DNA of 64,000 nt from Symsagittifera roscoffensis (GCF_963678635.1 NC_087069.1:21240660-21304659); one strand, 5' to 3'; counted from the stretch's first letter, positions 12,452-24,795 are shown. Notes: generated by a model not told the origin, from the sequence alone. Program-made: numbers and translations.

Positions 12452-13115
12452 TTATGGTGACTTCCAAGTCAGTACCGCCTCTACTGCGTCTGGGTGAGGT
12501 CGGGTGCCATGATTGTCTACCATCCTCCCCAGGTAATTTATCGAGTCGTTCAGAATCTCACACTTTGAGGGCTTGAATTTCAATCCAGCTCTCTTCATGC
12601 ATGCGAATACTTCATCCAGTAGATCGATGTGATCACCCAGGGTAGGTTTTGCAATCACCACGTCATCCACGTAACACATAACCAAATTGCCAAATTTCTT
12701 TGTCACACTGGTCAGTGCATGTGCCATCAGTCGCTGGAATGTGGCTGTCGCATTTCAAAGTCCGAAGGTCATCCCATTCCATTAGAACAATACTAGCTCT
12801 CAAGCAAGTCCCGTTTTGTCCCCATCCTGTTTCCTTAGTAGTACTTGTCAAAAAGCTGACCCTAGATCAAGAGTTGTAGAAAAACTTTGTATCTCCTAAC
12901 TTTGAAAGACTCTCATCTATCCTAGGTGTGGGGTAGGCATCCTTCACCGTGACGGAGTTCAGATATCGAAAGTCACAACAAAACCTAAGTTGGTATCCTT
13001 TCTTTTTAGCCATCACTACTCCACACGCCCACGGTGCTTTGGATGGTTCTATCATATCAAACTCTAGTAGGGTCTCTATCTCTTTTCTACGTGCATCAGA
13101 TTTGCTTGGGGTCAT
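12452..13115 (-). pseudogene. Gypsy copy 2 reverse transcriptase
   Basis: 12867-13115 (finger motif) and 12452-12727 (CYVDDVVIAKPTLGDH). Same frame breaks as copy 1; V-to-I beside the YVDD box is one of the few differences. Confidence 0.8.
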
Positions 13116-13551
13116 ACGCCTCGCCCCCTCGCTGTGCGGTACTGCCGAATCCTTTAGCTCTATTTCATTTTCAACGAAATTGCAGCAACCGATGTCTGCC
13201 TTATGTCTTGAAAACGTCCTGATTCCTATCTAGTACCTACTTGATAGCCTCGAGCTGTTCGTCTGTTACCTTTCCCCTTAAGTGATCGATTTCTGGTAAT
13301 ACCGGTTTATCCATATCCATTTCCTATGGTGTGGGTCTTTCTGGAAAATTCGAACAGCTCGAAAGTCCATCTTCTGTCTTTGACTTAAGTGATTTCACAA
13401 AACTTGTTGAATATTTTGTTTTCTTCAATCTTCTCAAGATACAAACTTTGTCCCTATGATTCGAGCAATCAAGAACTTCAATTTCTTTCACGTTTTCAGT
13501 CATTTTATAAGTAGTTTTCAAAGGCAGTGCGCATCCCACTTTCCTCCCTCT

Positions 13552-14971
13552 CTAGATTGTGATTGATATATCAAGAAAATTCAACAAGACACTGACGCAG
13601 AGGCCACTCTTGGTTATCGAGAAAGATTTTTCTAAAATAGCAGCACTTTGACTAATTGGATTCGGTTCTATACGAGCTTGTTTATTGTCACTTAGTTCGT
13701 TATAATTCTTCATCCTCAAACTCACTATTGCAGCCTCGTTCGCTTTCAACCTTACCTTTCTGTTCAAGAACACTGGGACGGTATTTTCAGTCGCCATTAT
13801 CAAATTTACCGGTTTAATTACGTGTTTCCTTTCGGGGTTTCGAATTCTGAACATCGCATTGTTAAGATCAATTGTTACATCGAAATATCTGATGAAATCT
13901 CAGCCTAAAATGGATTTGTCAGACTCATCTAGTTTCTCCGCCACCAGGAAGCTCATCCACAAATTGCGCTCCCCCAGGTTTAGGGCTATTATTGGTGTTC
14001 TGCCTAGAACCCGCAGCTCCCCCTTGTTTGGCGCTGACACCCGTATTCTGGAATATATCAATCATCTTTGTCAAATCCCATCTTTCTCCACGTTTCAATC
14101 GGTATCACACTCAAGACGGCTTCTGTGTCCAACAATCTTCGCAGTTTGGTCTTCCTCCCGTTTATGTCCATTGCACGTGCGGATACGTTTGCTTCCGTTC
14201 CCAGATGCATCGCATCTTCTTCCAGTATGGCGCAGTGTCCTATCGATCTCACTTTGAGTTCTTCTCGGCCAACACAGATCTGACCGGCTAGATCTTTGTC
14301 GCATTTTACCATCGTCTTCGTGTAGATGTTGATTCCATCTATTTTCAACATGACCTCATGTGGACCATAGGCTGCCGTGTATCTGTTGTCTATCCTGATT
14401 GGTTTACCACCCCATCTCGTGAAAAATGCCCTGAGTGCTCTAGAAGGTGTTTGAGGGCTTATTGCATTTAAGTAATCCGCATACACGTCAATGTGCTTTA
14501 GTGTTTGGTCACTCGGCTCACAGAGGTTCCTCGTTACTTCGTTACCGCCCACCATGATTGTTGACATTATTCTGGCTCCAATCTTCGTGATACTAAAGGA
14601 TTTCCCAGTCACCATCTTTGAGGGGTTGCAATTACCCCTGCCCGTCAGGTTTTCTCCGACCTCCGGTTCTGGTCTCGCCATCAAAAGTGTCTCATTCATC
14701 TTTTGTCTATCTATTTGTCACCACTCAAGTCTTGTGGCAGCTCACGCGTGGTGCCAGGAGTGAAATTTCCGGTCACCGCTCCTTCTTCTGGCTTAGTCCC
14801 CAACTCCATTTCTTCTCCAGCTTCGCTGAGGGTTTCGTCCATACTTTCTCCCTCCCCTGACTCCGCTTGATCTCTCTCCAATGCATCCTTGAATCTATTT
14901 CCTCGCCTGTCAAGTACCGGTTCTTCATCAAGATGTGTTCCACCAGCGGTGTCTTTAGTCCGGCAGCACAT
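13552..14971 (-). pseudogene. Gypsy copy 2 Gag end and protease
   Basis: 14711-14971 is an acidic Gag C-terminal piece (DQAESGEGESMDETLSEAGE). 14058-14699 is an open 213-codon frame with GQICVGREELKVRSIGHC and the protease box LLDTEAVLSVIPIETW, again with Glu in place of Gly. 13552-13854 is the protease-RT connection. The intact N-terminal part shows what copy 1 has lost. Confidence 0.72.
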
Positions 14972-14974
14972 TTG

Positions 14975-15995
14975 TATAAATTAGTCTCCAAGGCATAATG
15001 TGCATCCAGCTTATCAATAACTTCCGAAATCTTTTCCAACTTCGCTGTTTTCATTTAGCAGTTCTTTTTGACAAGATTCGCCTATAGGGTAGCCCATTAT
15101 TACAAGTTCGATCTTGGATTTTAATTTTATTTTCGGACATAGTTTTTGAAATTGACCTAAAACTCTTTTTTACTGCGTACTTGTGATTCGTCCTAGGAGA
15201 CATAGCTCACATTTTTCTGTGTTTAGGCCTAATCCATAGTCTTTTTCTGATTTCAGTATTTTTTTTAAAGTCTCGGAGCACTATCTTGTAGTCGTCGGCT
15301 AGATTTCCATCATCTAAACATCATACCTTTATTTTGGATTCAAGCTTTTTTACTAGCGTTTGTATTGTTTCAGCAAAAAGCGTTGGGGCCTCGGGATCAC
15401 CTTGTTGTGTTCCGTCTTCCGACATAATGGTGGATTTTCCGTAAAAACGATAACTCGGTTTTGTAGGCGCAATGAGTATGTTTGTACAACTGCGGGTGGT
15501 CCGAAAAATTGTGACTCAGCATAGTTTCTCTATTAAAGGAATTAAATGCATTACTAAAATCTAAATTAAGTAAAACTGAGCACTTCGGGTTGTCAACACG
15601 CTCTATCAAATTTCTAAAGTAGTATGCAGCAATTTCAGCTCCTCGTTTAGTACCACATCCTACTTGAGAACTTCAAAAAAACTTTTGTCGCTGTGCGAGA
15701 GCCTTGTTTCATGCGCATTTAGACGCGATACGTCTGAACGTTTTGCCGATGGCAATTGTTCGCAAACCGTCTAATTTTATGAATGCGATAAGTTTTGCTC
15801 CAAAAAAGAAAAATCTTAGCTGTTCGCGTACTTTACCTTCACCTATAAGATGTAAGAGCTTAGCAAGCGATTTTAAGAAAATGAGCACCGCAATGCCGTT
15901 TGATTTACTAATAGGGTCTTTAAAAACTTGGGGAACAATCTTGTCCGGACCGGCTCCCGAACCATTTGGAAAGACATTATTGCTTTGCACACCTT
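14975..15995 (-). pseudogene. LINE (non-LTR) reverse-transcriptase fragment
   Basis: Minus strand, several frames. From the N-terminal side: PNGSGAGPDKIVPQVFKD and FFFGAKLIAFIKLDGLRTIA (15709-15990), LNLDFSNAFNSFNRETML (15397-15609), GTQQGDPEAPTLFAETIQ (near 15360-15415), then CLDDGNLADDYKIVLRD with a stop just before it, and ending in EVIDKLDAHYALETNLYKC at about 14980. This is the finger/palm/thumb order of LINE RTs. It is cut by the gypsy copy 2 boundary. Confidence 0.75.
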
Positions 15996-16345
15996 GAACT
16001 CAGTTACGATTTTCTCCCTATTATTCAACATTCTGTCCACATTATTCGATTTTTATGAAAACTGGCATGCGGACTAATTAGGCTATGAGAAGGTTCAGAG
16101 CTTTTTCCAGTTCCCCCTTGATTTTTTCTGAAATTAAATTTAAGGAAGTCAATTTAAAATTGATTTTCCTAATATAAACTGCACTAAAACGTGTCAGCGT
16201 GAACAAGTGAACAAATGCTTAGAACATTTTGAACAGAATGCAGTGAAAATAATTTTTGAGCAGCATAAGTTTGTAATTTTCCGATTAGGGAGGGAAACTG
16301 GATATGAGCTTTGTTCAGACTGGTTGCATTGACACCTGAGTTGAG
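15996..16345. other. No gene seen
   Basis: AT-rich spacer between the LINE fragment and the plus-strand Gag relic; I see no motif in it. Confidence 0.5.
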
Positions 16346-17163
16346 GTGATGCGACTACATCTAGAGCAAGACAACCTGAATGATGAGAGGCAGGCCTGCA
16401 CAGCAATATTAAGCAATCTAGAGGGAACACTTCTAAAGTGCGTGATAGCCAAAAAGAAAGAGGAGCGTGATACCGCAGACAAAAAGTTTGAGACACTGTT
16501 AAATCGATTTGGGTCTGGCATGAAGGGTCATCAGGCAATGATGGGATTTGAAAAAGAAGACAAAGAGATGACGAATCTTGAGAGCTTGAGAAGAAGAAGC
16601 GACCCAGATAACTCGACTAATAGAAGAAACTAGTAGAAACTACTATCGCATTCACAGCCACCCCTCCCTTGGGGTCTCCCCGCAAAAATCTTGAGCTGCC
16701 TCTGGCGAGTGAACCCTCTAACTTGGGGATGGTGCTCTTGAGCAATGAAATGAGAGAAAAAAACGCCTTTGAATAGAGTAAGTGGATGTTCCTGAGCACG
16801 CTGGGTGAGAAGGCATGGCAGGACTTCTTGAGAGAATTCTACCAGAAAGTGGAACGAAAAGTCGGGCTGGGCGATTTCAAAGAGGTGTTGTGGGACACTG
16901 TGATACGATTTGGAGAGCCTGTCCTGATGGTCACCGGACTAGACAAGAAAGCGAGAGGAGAGTTGCTAGAGAAGATGGTTCGACTGAGGGAACAGATGCA
17001 GAGTGCCGATGACAAATCATGTAAAGATCGCTCTACTCCAAATGAAAAAACTGAAAATAAGGAAACTAAGATTAAATTTGATGATAAGAGTAAAACTTAT
17101 ATTATAACTAAAGATATTAATTTTCTTAAGGCTAGAGAAGTGGGAGGGGCAAGAGTCGGATAA
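16346..17163 (+). pseudogene. Gypsy Gag relic, plus strand
   Basis: 16346-16633 encodes KKFETLLNRFGSGMKGHQAM and SLRRRSDPDNSTNRRN, a pattern of Ty3-type Gag capsid regions (LxxRFG.., then RRxxDP). 16786-17163 encodes WQDFLREFYQKVERKVG and a charged tail, probably the same protein in another frame. Opposite strand to the two tandem copies, so a separate insertion. Confidence 0.5.
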
Positions 17164-18540
17164 AGGGGATCTGTACACAAAAATGGAATCAGTTATGATT
17201 ATGACTACGCCGCCGAGCAGAGGAATATGGTCTAGGAAAAGGAAACGGGAGGTAGAAGAAACGAGTCCTTCCACGGAGGCGGTTTCGGAAAAGAACTTGA
17301 AGGAGACGGCTCCCATGGTTATAGCGAGGTGGAAGACAATGGCCTACAAGGGAATTTCAATGGTCCAGGGGTTGGTGGAAGTGTTAGTCGAAATGGAGGC
17401 CTCGACGACTCCAGGGATGGAAGAAGACTTCAAACCTCACAAGGCGAATGCAAAAAAAATGTGTGCCGGTGGACAGATGTGGCGGAATCTCCAGGAAGCG
17501 TCGGAGTTGGGCTAGCCAACAAAGAGCTGAAGTGAATAAGCTGGAGTTGAAGAATCAGCTAGGACAAACTTGGGAGAACTTGCTTGCTGCTTGAGTTTCT
17601 GGAAGATAAGATGAGGACACCCTCATCGGCACACCCATTGAAGGCGAATCCTTTTGTCAGGACGGCGGGGCAGTTGATGTTTACGTGGAGCTTCGCAGGA
17701 GTGGCTTGGAGATGCTGACTTCATGCGACAGGCCCAAGTTAGGCGACAAGGGCTTGCGCGTGTATCAGATTTTGAGGCAACATGTTGCTCGAGACAAATC
17801 GGGACTAACTCTGGCGCAGAGGAAAGATATCACCTGTTTCTTGAGATGGATCATGTCAGTGATGCCAGCCACCACTGTCCAGGCATGTAGTCAGAAAGTG
17901 ACAGGAAAAAAAAACAAAAGAAAGGCAAGTCTCAGCCGTCATCTTTAACGTGTACCAGAGTACTGGGATCGCTAAGGGAGATGGTTCGAGGCAGTCTCTG
18001 GAGAACCATGGAAAGCTTGATGAAATACGGAGGTTCTCCATCAAAAAATTCGGCGAGGACCATGACGTGCATCGTAAAATTGCTCTGGCAGAAGATTATT
18101 CGAAGCCCACGAAGCGGGGGGAGTACCAGTACGTATCCGTGGTGATGGGGATGGCCTACAACACTTTCTTGGATCCGGAGGCCGGGATGCCTATATAAAT
18201 TTTGAGGTTAAATGTTGAGGTTCTGGACAGAGAAAATAGTCGATGTTGATCAGAGAAGAGAGAGAAACCGCGTCTAGGTCTGCTACTTGAGAAGATGCTA
18301 GAAGTCATCAAGGTGCCGCGTTCTGATAAGAAGTGGAACTGAGGCTGGGAGGCGAAGACAACGTGTTGTCTACAAAACTGGGGACTATCTGGAAGTTGCT
18401 GAGACCATCTTGGTGCCAACATCTCCAGGCGAGTCTAAGCGCACGTACGTTCCGTGAGTATGAAATCGCTGTCCGTGACGACGACATTGTTTGAATAGTG
18501 GTTTGGTAGATCAAATTAAGGTTCAAAAATTCGTCCGAAA
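17164..18540 (+). other. Unrecognised plus-strand remnants after Gag relic
   Basis: Short open stretches (17183-17515, 17685-17948, 17950-18198) with charged, GC-richer sequence than the flanks. They may be later parts of the same gypsy element (Gag tail to protease), but I see no diagnostic motif. Confidence 0.3.
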
Positions 18541-18559
18541 GGTGTTTTTTTTTTAGCGT

Positions 18560-19480
18560 TTTCGCCCTCCGTTTCCAGCTCTTCGGTTTCCATTGCCAAT
18601 TTTAAATTTTTAGTCATCAAATTTTTGGCTTGGGTGAGTCCTACCCCCACTCCGCGGACAAAAATATCCATCGAAGTCCCCGTCGAACGCCCAAAATTGA
18701 GCAGATCGAGATTGCATTCTGGAACGCGTAAAGGACCATCTGGAGCGACCCAGTTGGACTCAGTATTGTCGTGACTGATGTATTTGATGCTGTTTTAGTC
18801 GACCCCTTGAATCGTCAAGATGGTCTTTTTTGGGTCTGCTGGCAGATCATGGAGCCATTCGTGTGTTCGCAGGTTTGTCAATTCTTGCTCATGCATCTCC
18901 TCGGTCTCCGGTTTGAATTCCACTTCCGGTTCAGAGCAATCGTCGATCCAATCCTGTTCTGTGTCGTTGACTAGGTCGATATCTTGTCGCACCACTACTT
19001 CGTGCAGTCCCACTAGCGAGTCCATCATGTCGCTCAAAACCATCCTGTCTATGACAAAATCCTCGCCATACGCGTTGTACTCCTACTTGCTGTTTCCTCT
19101 TTTGGTCTGGCGTGTTTCCATGGTGAAGGGAAAGTCAGGCTGTACTCCTTTTATCAACTTCAGTTTGTTCTCGACCGTCCCAGTCTTCTTCGGCATATGT
19201 AAGAGTTTCGTTGTCCACATCCACTCGCTCGGTTAACTCCATGTCCAGTGGCAGATCGCAATTATCTACCACCTCATTCACATCGTTTTTGTCGCGCGTG
19301 CCTCTTTCAGTCACCTCGCAGGCAGGATCCACTATCAATTAGTCTTCCTCATGCATGTCAGCTGGGATACACCAGTCCTCTGATGAGGCATTGTGTGGCT
19401 TTATGTTTTCGTAATGAGCCGCTCGTTCGGTGCTCAATCGATAAAAACGACCTCCTTGATGTACTTATTCTACCTCCTGG
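18560..19480 (-). pseudogene. Diverged relative of the tandem gypsy 3' end
   Basis: 18795-19043 encodes NLRTHEWLHDLPADPKK, similar to NLRILEWIHSLEADEKE in the tandem copies. 19135-19338 encodes LIVDPACEVTERGTRDKND, similar to LLVEPACEVSEKGTREKSD. Near 19380-19450 RAAHYENIKPHN..SSEDW matches the GPY/F downstream block. Both the C-terminal extension and the integrase tail are recognisable at clearly lower identity. Confidence 0.75.
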
Positions 19481-19499
19481 ACCACGCATTTTTTTAAGT

Positions 19500-22290
19500 A
19501 ATTTTTTGGTCCTTTTTGACGGAACTACTTCCTGGAACACCCAGACAAAATGATACATTTTAATCAATTTTATAGTATTAACATCAAAAGTTAGCAAAAT
19601 TTTAAAGATAAAATATAGCACAAATTAGGTGTTCAAAATCAACTAAAAAAACACAAGTTCGGTCTTAGAACTTTCTGGGTAAAAAAATCACAGTGTCGGC
19701 CTTCTCGTTTGTTGTCCTTCTGGGTTGTCGGCCTTCTGAAGCTGTCCAATTTGTAAGTCTTTGGCTGAAATCACTGTTTTTCACGGTTGATTCAATAGTT
19801 GAGTTTCTTTGGCTAACTTTCTGCTGCGCTGTGTTTCGGCCGATTTGACCATCGTTTTTTTCGGATTTGAGACTGCACAAAATTATGCAGGGTTCCATGA
19901 ATTGAATGTTTTCGGCTACCTTGACTACCCGTCAATTCGACTATCCGTTTGGGTCGATTTAAGTTATGAGGTCACGCATAATTGTGCACGGGTCGGTCTC
20001 TGATTTGGCTCCTTAAATAGCGGAACAAATATTCGCTAATTTCTATTATTTCAAACAGAATCGGTAAATTCAACATTAAGAATTTGAAACGACTGAACTC
20101 CGGTAAGAACACTTTTAAAATAAAAACAATGCTTGGACTGCTTCATTTCCCATTAGATAAGTTTCCTCCCAATTATTAGTAAGGTGGCCAACTCCTATCT
20201 CGAAGATTTGGTGGGAGGAATGCGGCACTTTCGGGTGTTAACACCGAGATTTCCCGTCCTAATTGCCTAAAGGTCATTGAAAGGTCATCCCGAGGTAAAT
20301 CATTCAAATACGGGTAGGGTGATCATACCTACCTAGTTTCATCCATATGCCATTAGTATTTCTCAATTTGTTTTCGCCCATTGACACTCAAAAAATGAAA
20401 TGTGATTTTCGTGATTACAATTAATGCAGTTTTTCTGCGGCTTTTCCCATTCGGATTTGAAAAAATTGAGAAATGCAAATATTTATTTTCTACGCGAAAA
20501 AAAAAACTCGAGACCGGTTTGAAAAAACCTAGATGAGCATTAAATCACTTCCATCAATAAGGTAAATAAAAACGGGAACGGACGCTTCTTTTTCTCCGAG
20601 ATTCTACAACACTTTGCCAACTTAACTGTTTTCTTTTTGATTTCTTTTTCTGACGTCTCCACTTTCCGAAAACCTAATCGCTAAAGATAGTTCCTTCGCA
20701 TTCGTACCTTTTGAAAAAGCTCAGGTAACTGTCTTTTAAATCAAAACGTTTTTCTGACGCTCTGGCTTAAGCGATAGTATGTACCCTATGTCAAGTAGGA
20801 TCAAACTGGATGTCAGTAAATGTCGACAAATGGCACTTCCTGTAACCTGGAGTAAGGTATTAAAATGAGCAACGTACAACCGAGTGTACAGCTACTATGA
20901 AACAAACTTGCTCAATAACATCTAATAGCTGATTTGCAAAAAAAACAGCACTATTGTTGCAATTGCCGAAGTAAAACAAAAATGTCCATAATGTAAGAAA
21001 AGTCACCAATTTTTTTTTTTCTTGATTTCATGAGATTTCATTTGTAAATTAGAATTGTATGATTTATGAGAAACAGTTTTACTGTAAATGATAAGTTACT
21101 TGAAGCACGACAGAAAAACTGCCTGAATTGATGACATGCTGCATCTGATAACTCTAAGGTTGAGCCCTTACTGCAATACAGAACTTTGATATACAGTTGC
21201 ATTTCCTACACAAACGTTTTACCTCTTTTTAAGATCCAAAATATATATTCAAAAAATTGTCCTGACAAAACATACGAAATTATTTGGCGAGAATTTAATG
21301 ATAAATTTTTTTAGCAGCCTAAAAGCTGCATTGTATGAAATCTTCAAATTTTAGTGCAATCAAAACCAGGACTACATCTCGAAAAAATTTTGAATGAGCT
21401 TTTTAAATTTAATGTATTATAGTAAATGACCAAAAGACCTATCTTAAATTCGAAAATTCAATTTTTTAAAAAAGCAAGCACTGTCACTTATTTAGATAGA
21501 AGCTAAGCTCTTCAAGCAGCGTAAACCCAAATCATTGATTTCAAAACTTTTCGGTAAACTTTCTAATTCGAATAATCAAATTATTGCACACAAAATTCCC
21601 GTTATATTTTATTTAAGCAATGAAAATAGTTTCAAAATTGTCTTTTTGTTAAGCTAGTTTACCGAAATACACAGAGAGTGCCTAACGGTGACAGATGTAA
21701 AGCACCAGCGTGTTTTGAAAGTACGGAACAGTTATTTGATTTTTAAAGCTTCCTGAGCGTTTTGAAAACAGCAATTGTGCTTGTTTGATGATTATTACTC
21801 CTTAGCTTAGTAAAAAATCGGATGAAATTTTAGCCATAATCGTTTCTACTGATGTAATATTGGATTAGGAAATGGGGCACAGCAAGTAAAAAAGGTCGAG
21901 TTTTGTCTCAAAGACGTTTACGGCTGGTAAAATTGAGGAAAAAATGCCAACTCATCCGACAAAATTTCTGAATTTGCTAAAATACTTGGATGCTCTACCA
22001 ATTAGGCAACAGGTTTGAACTAGAGGTACATTTTTGATACTTTTTGAACATCTTGCATGGATGCCAGATGAGACTCGAAATTTAAAAAAGTCAAACAAAA
22101 TCTGGTGTTTCTCTTATAAAAAAATGCACTTGAATTTTTTGAAGTATTTAGTGGTTTCCTAAAGTAAGGTCCTTTTTGAATGAACTGCGTGGCTTCACAG
22201 CCCAAGTACGGAGGTTTTAAGAAATCTGATCCCTTATATAATTCCTTGATACTAGGTTCGGGTGGTCGGTTTTTGAAAAAATAAGTGTTA
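19500..22290. other. AT-rich stretch with no gene
   Basis: No convincing coding exon on either strand. It contains a perfect direct repeat of AGGTCA (20271-20287, see separate entry) in a GC-richer 150-bp patch. Confidence 0.5.
20271..20287 (+). promoter_or_regulatory. Direct repeat AGGTCA, spacing 5
   Basis: AGGTCA-TTGAA-AGGTCA, two perfect nuclear-receptor half-sites with a 5-base spacer (a DR5 layout, as bound by RAR/RXR-type receptors). No gene start is near, so any function is speculative. Confidence 0.25.
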
Positions 22291-22299
22291 AAAATACGT

Positions 22300-23110
22300 T
22301 CAAAAAATCAAAATTTTGATTGTTCTGAAGGCCATAATTTTTCCATGAGAAAGAGTGCAATAAGCCAACTATACAAGGGAGCTTTTCTCAACCTTTTCTT
22401 TTGGTTAAACAGTCTCACATTTAGGAGCGTAGTTTTTGAGACAGGTCAAACAGTTTAAAAAAAAAACGGTCAACAATTAAATATTTGATTACGAGGCTCT
22501 TATATTTGAGTGAAAACTTTTGATGGTAACGGCTTCTGCAGAGCAGCTTCACATAATTTGTACTTTCGATGGAAATCAAAATTTCAGACAACGGAATAAG
22601 TTATAAAAAACAGCGGAAAAATCACCAATGACTTTTTCGAGGACAATTAATTTTTTGTTATTTTTTGGGAGTAGCCGCTAATGCAGGGTAGCTTCCCGCA
22701 ACCACGTTTTCTACATTGAAGTCAGAAGCTGAGATTTGAGTGGACAGTTTTCAGGAAAAAAATAAACGTTTTAATAAGCAGTCAAAAAATTGGTATTCTG
22801 AAGGCCATAATCATTTGTGAAAAAAATATGGACATAACCGCTCAGGCAGGGGAGCCTAACACAAACTGCATATTCAATTGAAACCAAAATTTAAGATTTG
22901 GGACGGTGGTTTTTGAGCAAAATCAAACAAGTTCAAAAAAACTTTAAAGAAGCGTAGTTTTTACCGAATATGATGAATATTTGTTTATAAAACTTAATGT
23001 GAATGTAGCCGCTCAGTCAACGGAAGTTCCCACACCCTGTTCTGTTCACTGAACTTAAAATCTTAGATTTCGGAAACTCGTTTTTGAGAAAAAGAAAAAA
23101 ACCGGAACTA
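22300..23110. repeat. Diverged periodic repeat, about 165 bp
   Basis: Phrases recur about every 160-170 bases in the same order: CTGAAGGCCATAAT, then GCCGCT-AGCAGGG-AGC, then TTGAAA-CAAAATTTAAGATT, then a TTTTTGAG tail. About five units at roughly 60-70% similarity. A related block lies at 54930-55300. Confidence 0.6.
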
Positions 23111-24331
23111 TGGGTCAAACATTCCCCTCAACGAATTTCGAAGGCTGTAGAAAGTGGGGTACTGTATAAAGAGACTAAGCGTATATACAAGAACACAGAA
23201 TTAAGCGAGAAATTCGGGAAATTCAATATGCACACAAACACAATTTTTCAAGTAATAATTTAAAGGCAACACACGAGTTTTGCATTTAATAAAATGGAAA
23301 GTCAATCCAAACTGTGTAAAAGAAATGCATTTCAAAATCTTCGCAAATTGATATCATAATGACAATGCAGTCTTTTGGTTTAAAACTGCCATCAAAAGTA
23401 GCATTCTTATTTGCGACTTTCGCTGGAAAATAACTTGCATCGCGAATATTTTTCATCGTTCTATCATATTAGGCTCTGCATGAGTAATTGATAGAGATTC
23501 GAACTACAGGTCTTTAGCCTGTCTAGACAATGCCAAATATCTGCTGCATCATGTTTGGTATTCTGAAGGCCATAATCATTTGTGAAAAAAATATGGACAT
23601 AACCGCTCAGGCAGGGGAGCCTAACACAAACTGCATATTCAATTGAAACCAAAATTTAAGATTTGGGACGGTGGTTTTTGAGCAAAATCAAACAAGTTCA
23701 AAAAAACTTTAAAGAAGCGTAGTTTTTACCGAATATGATGAATATTTGTTTATAAAACTTAATGTGAATGTAGCCGCTCAGTCAACGGAAGTTCCCACAC
23801 CCTGTTCTGTTCACTGAACTTAAAATCTTAGATTTCGGAAACTCGTTTTTGAGAAAAAGAAAAAAACCGGAACTATGGGTCAAACATTCCCCTCAACGAA
23901 TTTCGAAGGCTGTAGAAAGTGGGGTACTGTATAAAGAGACTAAGCGTATATACAAGAACACAGAATTAAGCGAGAAATTGGCGAAAATTCGGGAAATTCA
24001 ATATGCACACAAACACAATTTTTCAAGTAATAATTTAAAGGCAACACACGAGTTTTGCATTTAATAAAATGGAAAGTCAATCCAAACTGTGTAAAAGAAA
24101 TGCATTTCAAAATCTTCGCAAATTGATATCATAATGACAATGCAGTCTTTTGGTTTAAAACTGCCATCAAAAGTAGCATTCTTATTTGCGACTTTCGCTG
24201 GAAAATAACTTGCATCGCGAATATTTTTCATCGTTCTATCATATTAGGCTCTGCATGAGTAATTGATAGAGATTCGAACTACAGGTCTTTAGCCTGTCTA
24301 GACAATGCCAAATATCTGCTGCATCATGTTT
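22792..24331. repeat. Recent tandem duplication, 765 + 775 bp
   Basis: 22792-23556 is repeated at 23557-24331 almost without change; the main difference is a 10-base GGCGAAAATT present only in the second copy (near 23979). Each copy ends in a tRNA-like segment. The first part overlaps the 165-bp periodic repeat. Confidence 0.9.
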
Positions 24332-24335
24332 GTCA
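24266..24335 (-). repeat. tRNA-like relic (also at 23491-23560)
   Basis: On the minus strand: a TGGCATTGTCTAG stretch (A-box-like), a 5-bp stem ACAGG/CCTGT around loop CTAAAGA, then AGTTCGAATC (B-box-like). The variable loop is missing and the T stem does not pair well, so it is a tRNA-derived fragment, not a tRNA gene. Present in both halves of the tandem duplication. Confidence 0.4.
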
Positions 24336-24789
24336 ATACTTTCGCATTTTTTCCCAAATTTTTTTTTGTAATTTTCTGCTCCTTTTTTCATTTTAAGAGG
24401 TTCTCAATTCCGTAGTTCATTCGATACAGCAGACCAAGCCTGGAAACCAAAATTGGTTCGTTAATTGTGCCCTCATTGTTTCTGGCGTTTCATTTTTTGT
24501 CTTTGCATATTTACTATTAACAAACAGAAAAAATTCTTCTTCTAAGGGATATTTCAGGTCTTTTTGGACAGCTCAGATCTTTAAATGTTCTCATCTGTCA
24601 AAAATAGGATTTATTGGAAAAACCGCGCTAAAAGCCTAGATCTGACACTGATCTAATGCATATATTTCATGAAACTCATTGACACCAATTAACCTCACGT
24701 CAAAAACCAAATAGTTGACTAACAACGTCCTTCACTTGATATATATACAAACTATATTTCTAGTTTAGAATTAAACAGCAAGTTCTGTT

Positions 24790-24795
24790 TTTATT
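24790..24795 (-). terminator. AATAAA polyadenylation signal of CHDH
   Basis: AATAAA on the minus strand about 46 bases past the CHDH stop codon, in an AT-rich 3' flank. No competing signal lies between it and the stop. Confidence 0.6.

Larger units (their letters stand above)
8419..14971 (-). mobile_element. Ty3/gypsy element, copy 2 (decayed, 5'-truncated)
   Basis: 8419-14309 repeats 1-5892 at about 99% identity, with the offset moving from 8418 to 8417 after a 1-base indel in a poly-T run (near 1190/9605). 14310-14971 continues into the protease N-terminal region, absent from copy 1. Near 14975 it abuts a LINE reverse-transcriptase fragment, so the long Gag seen in copy 1 is missing. Confidence 0.85.

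Noticed and set aside
23491-23560. Functional tRNA gene
   Set aside because: Missing variable loop, weak T stem, and an AAA anticodon position; a relic at most.
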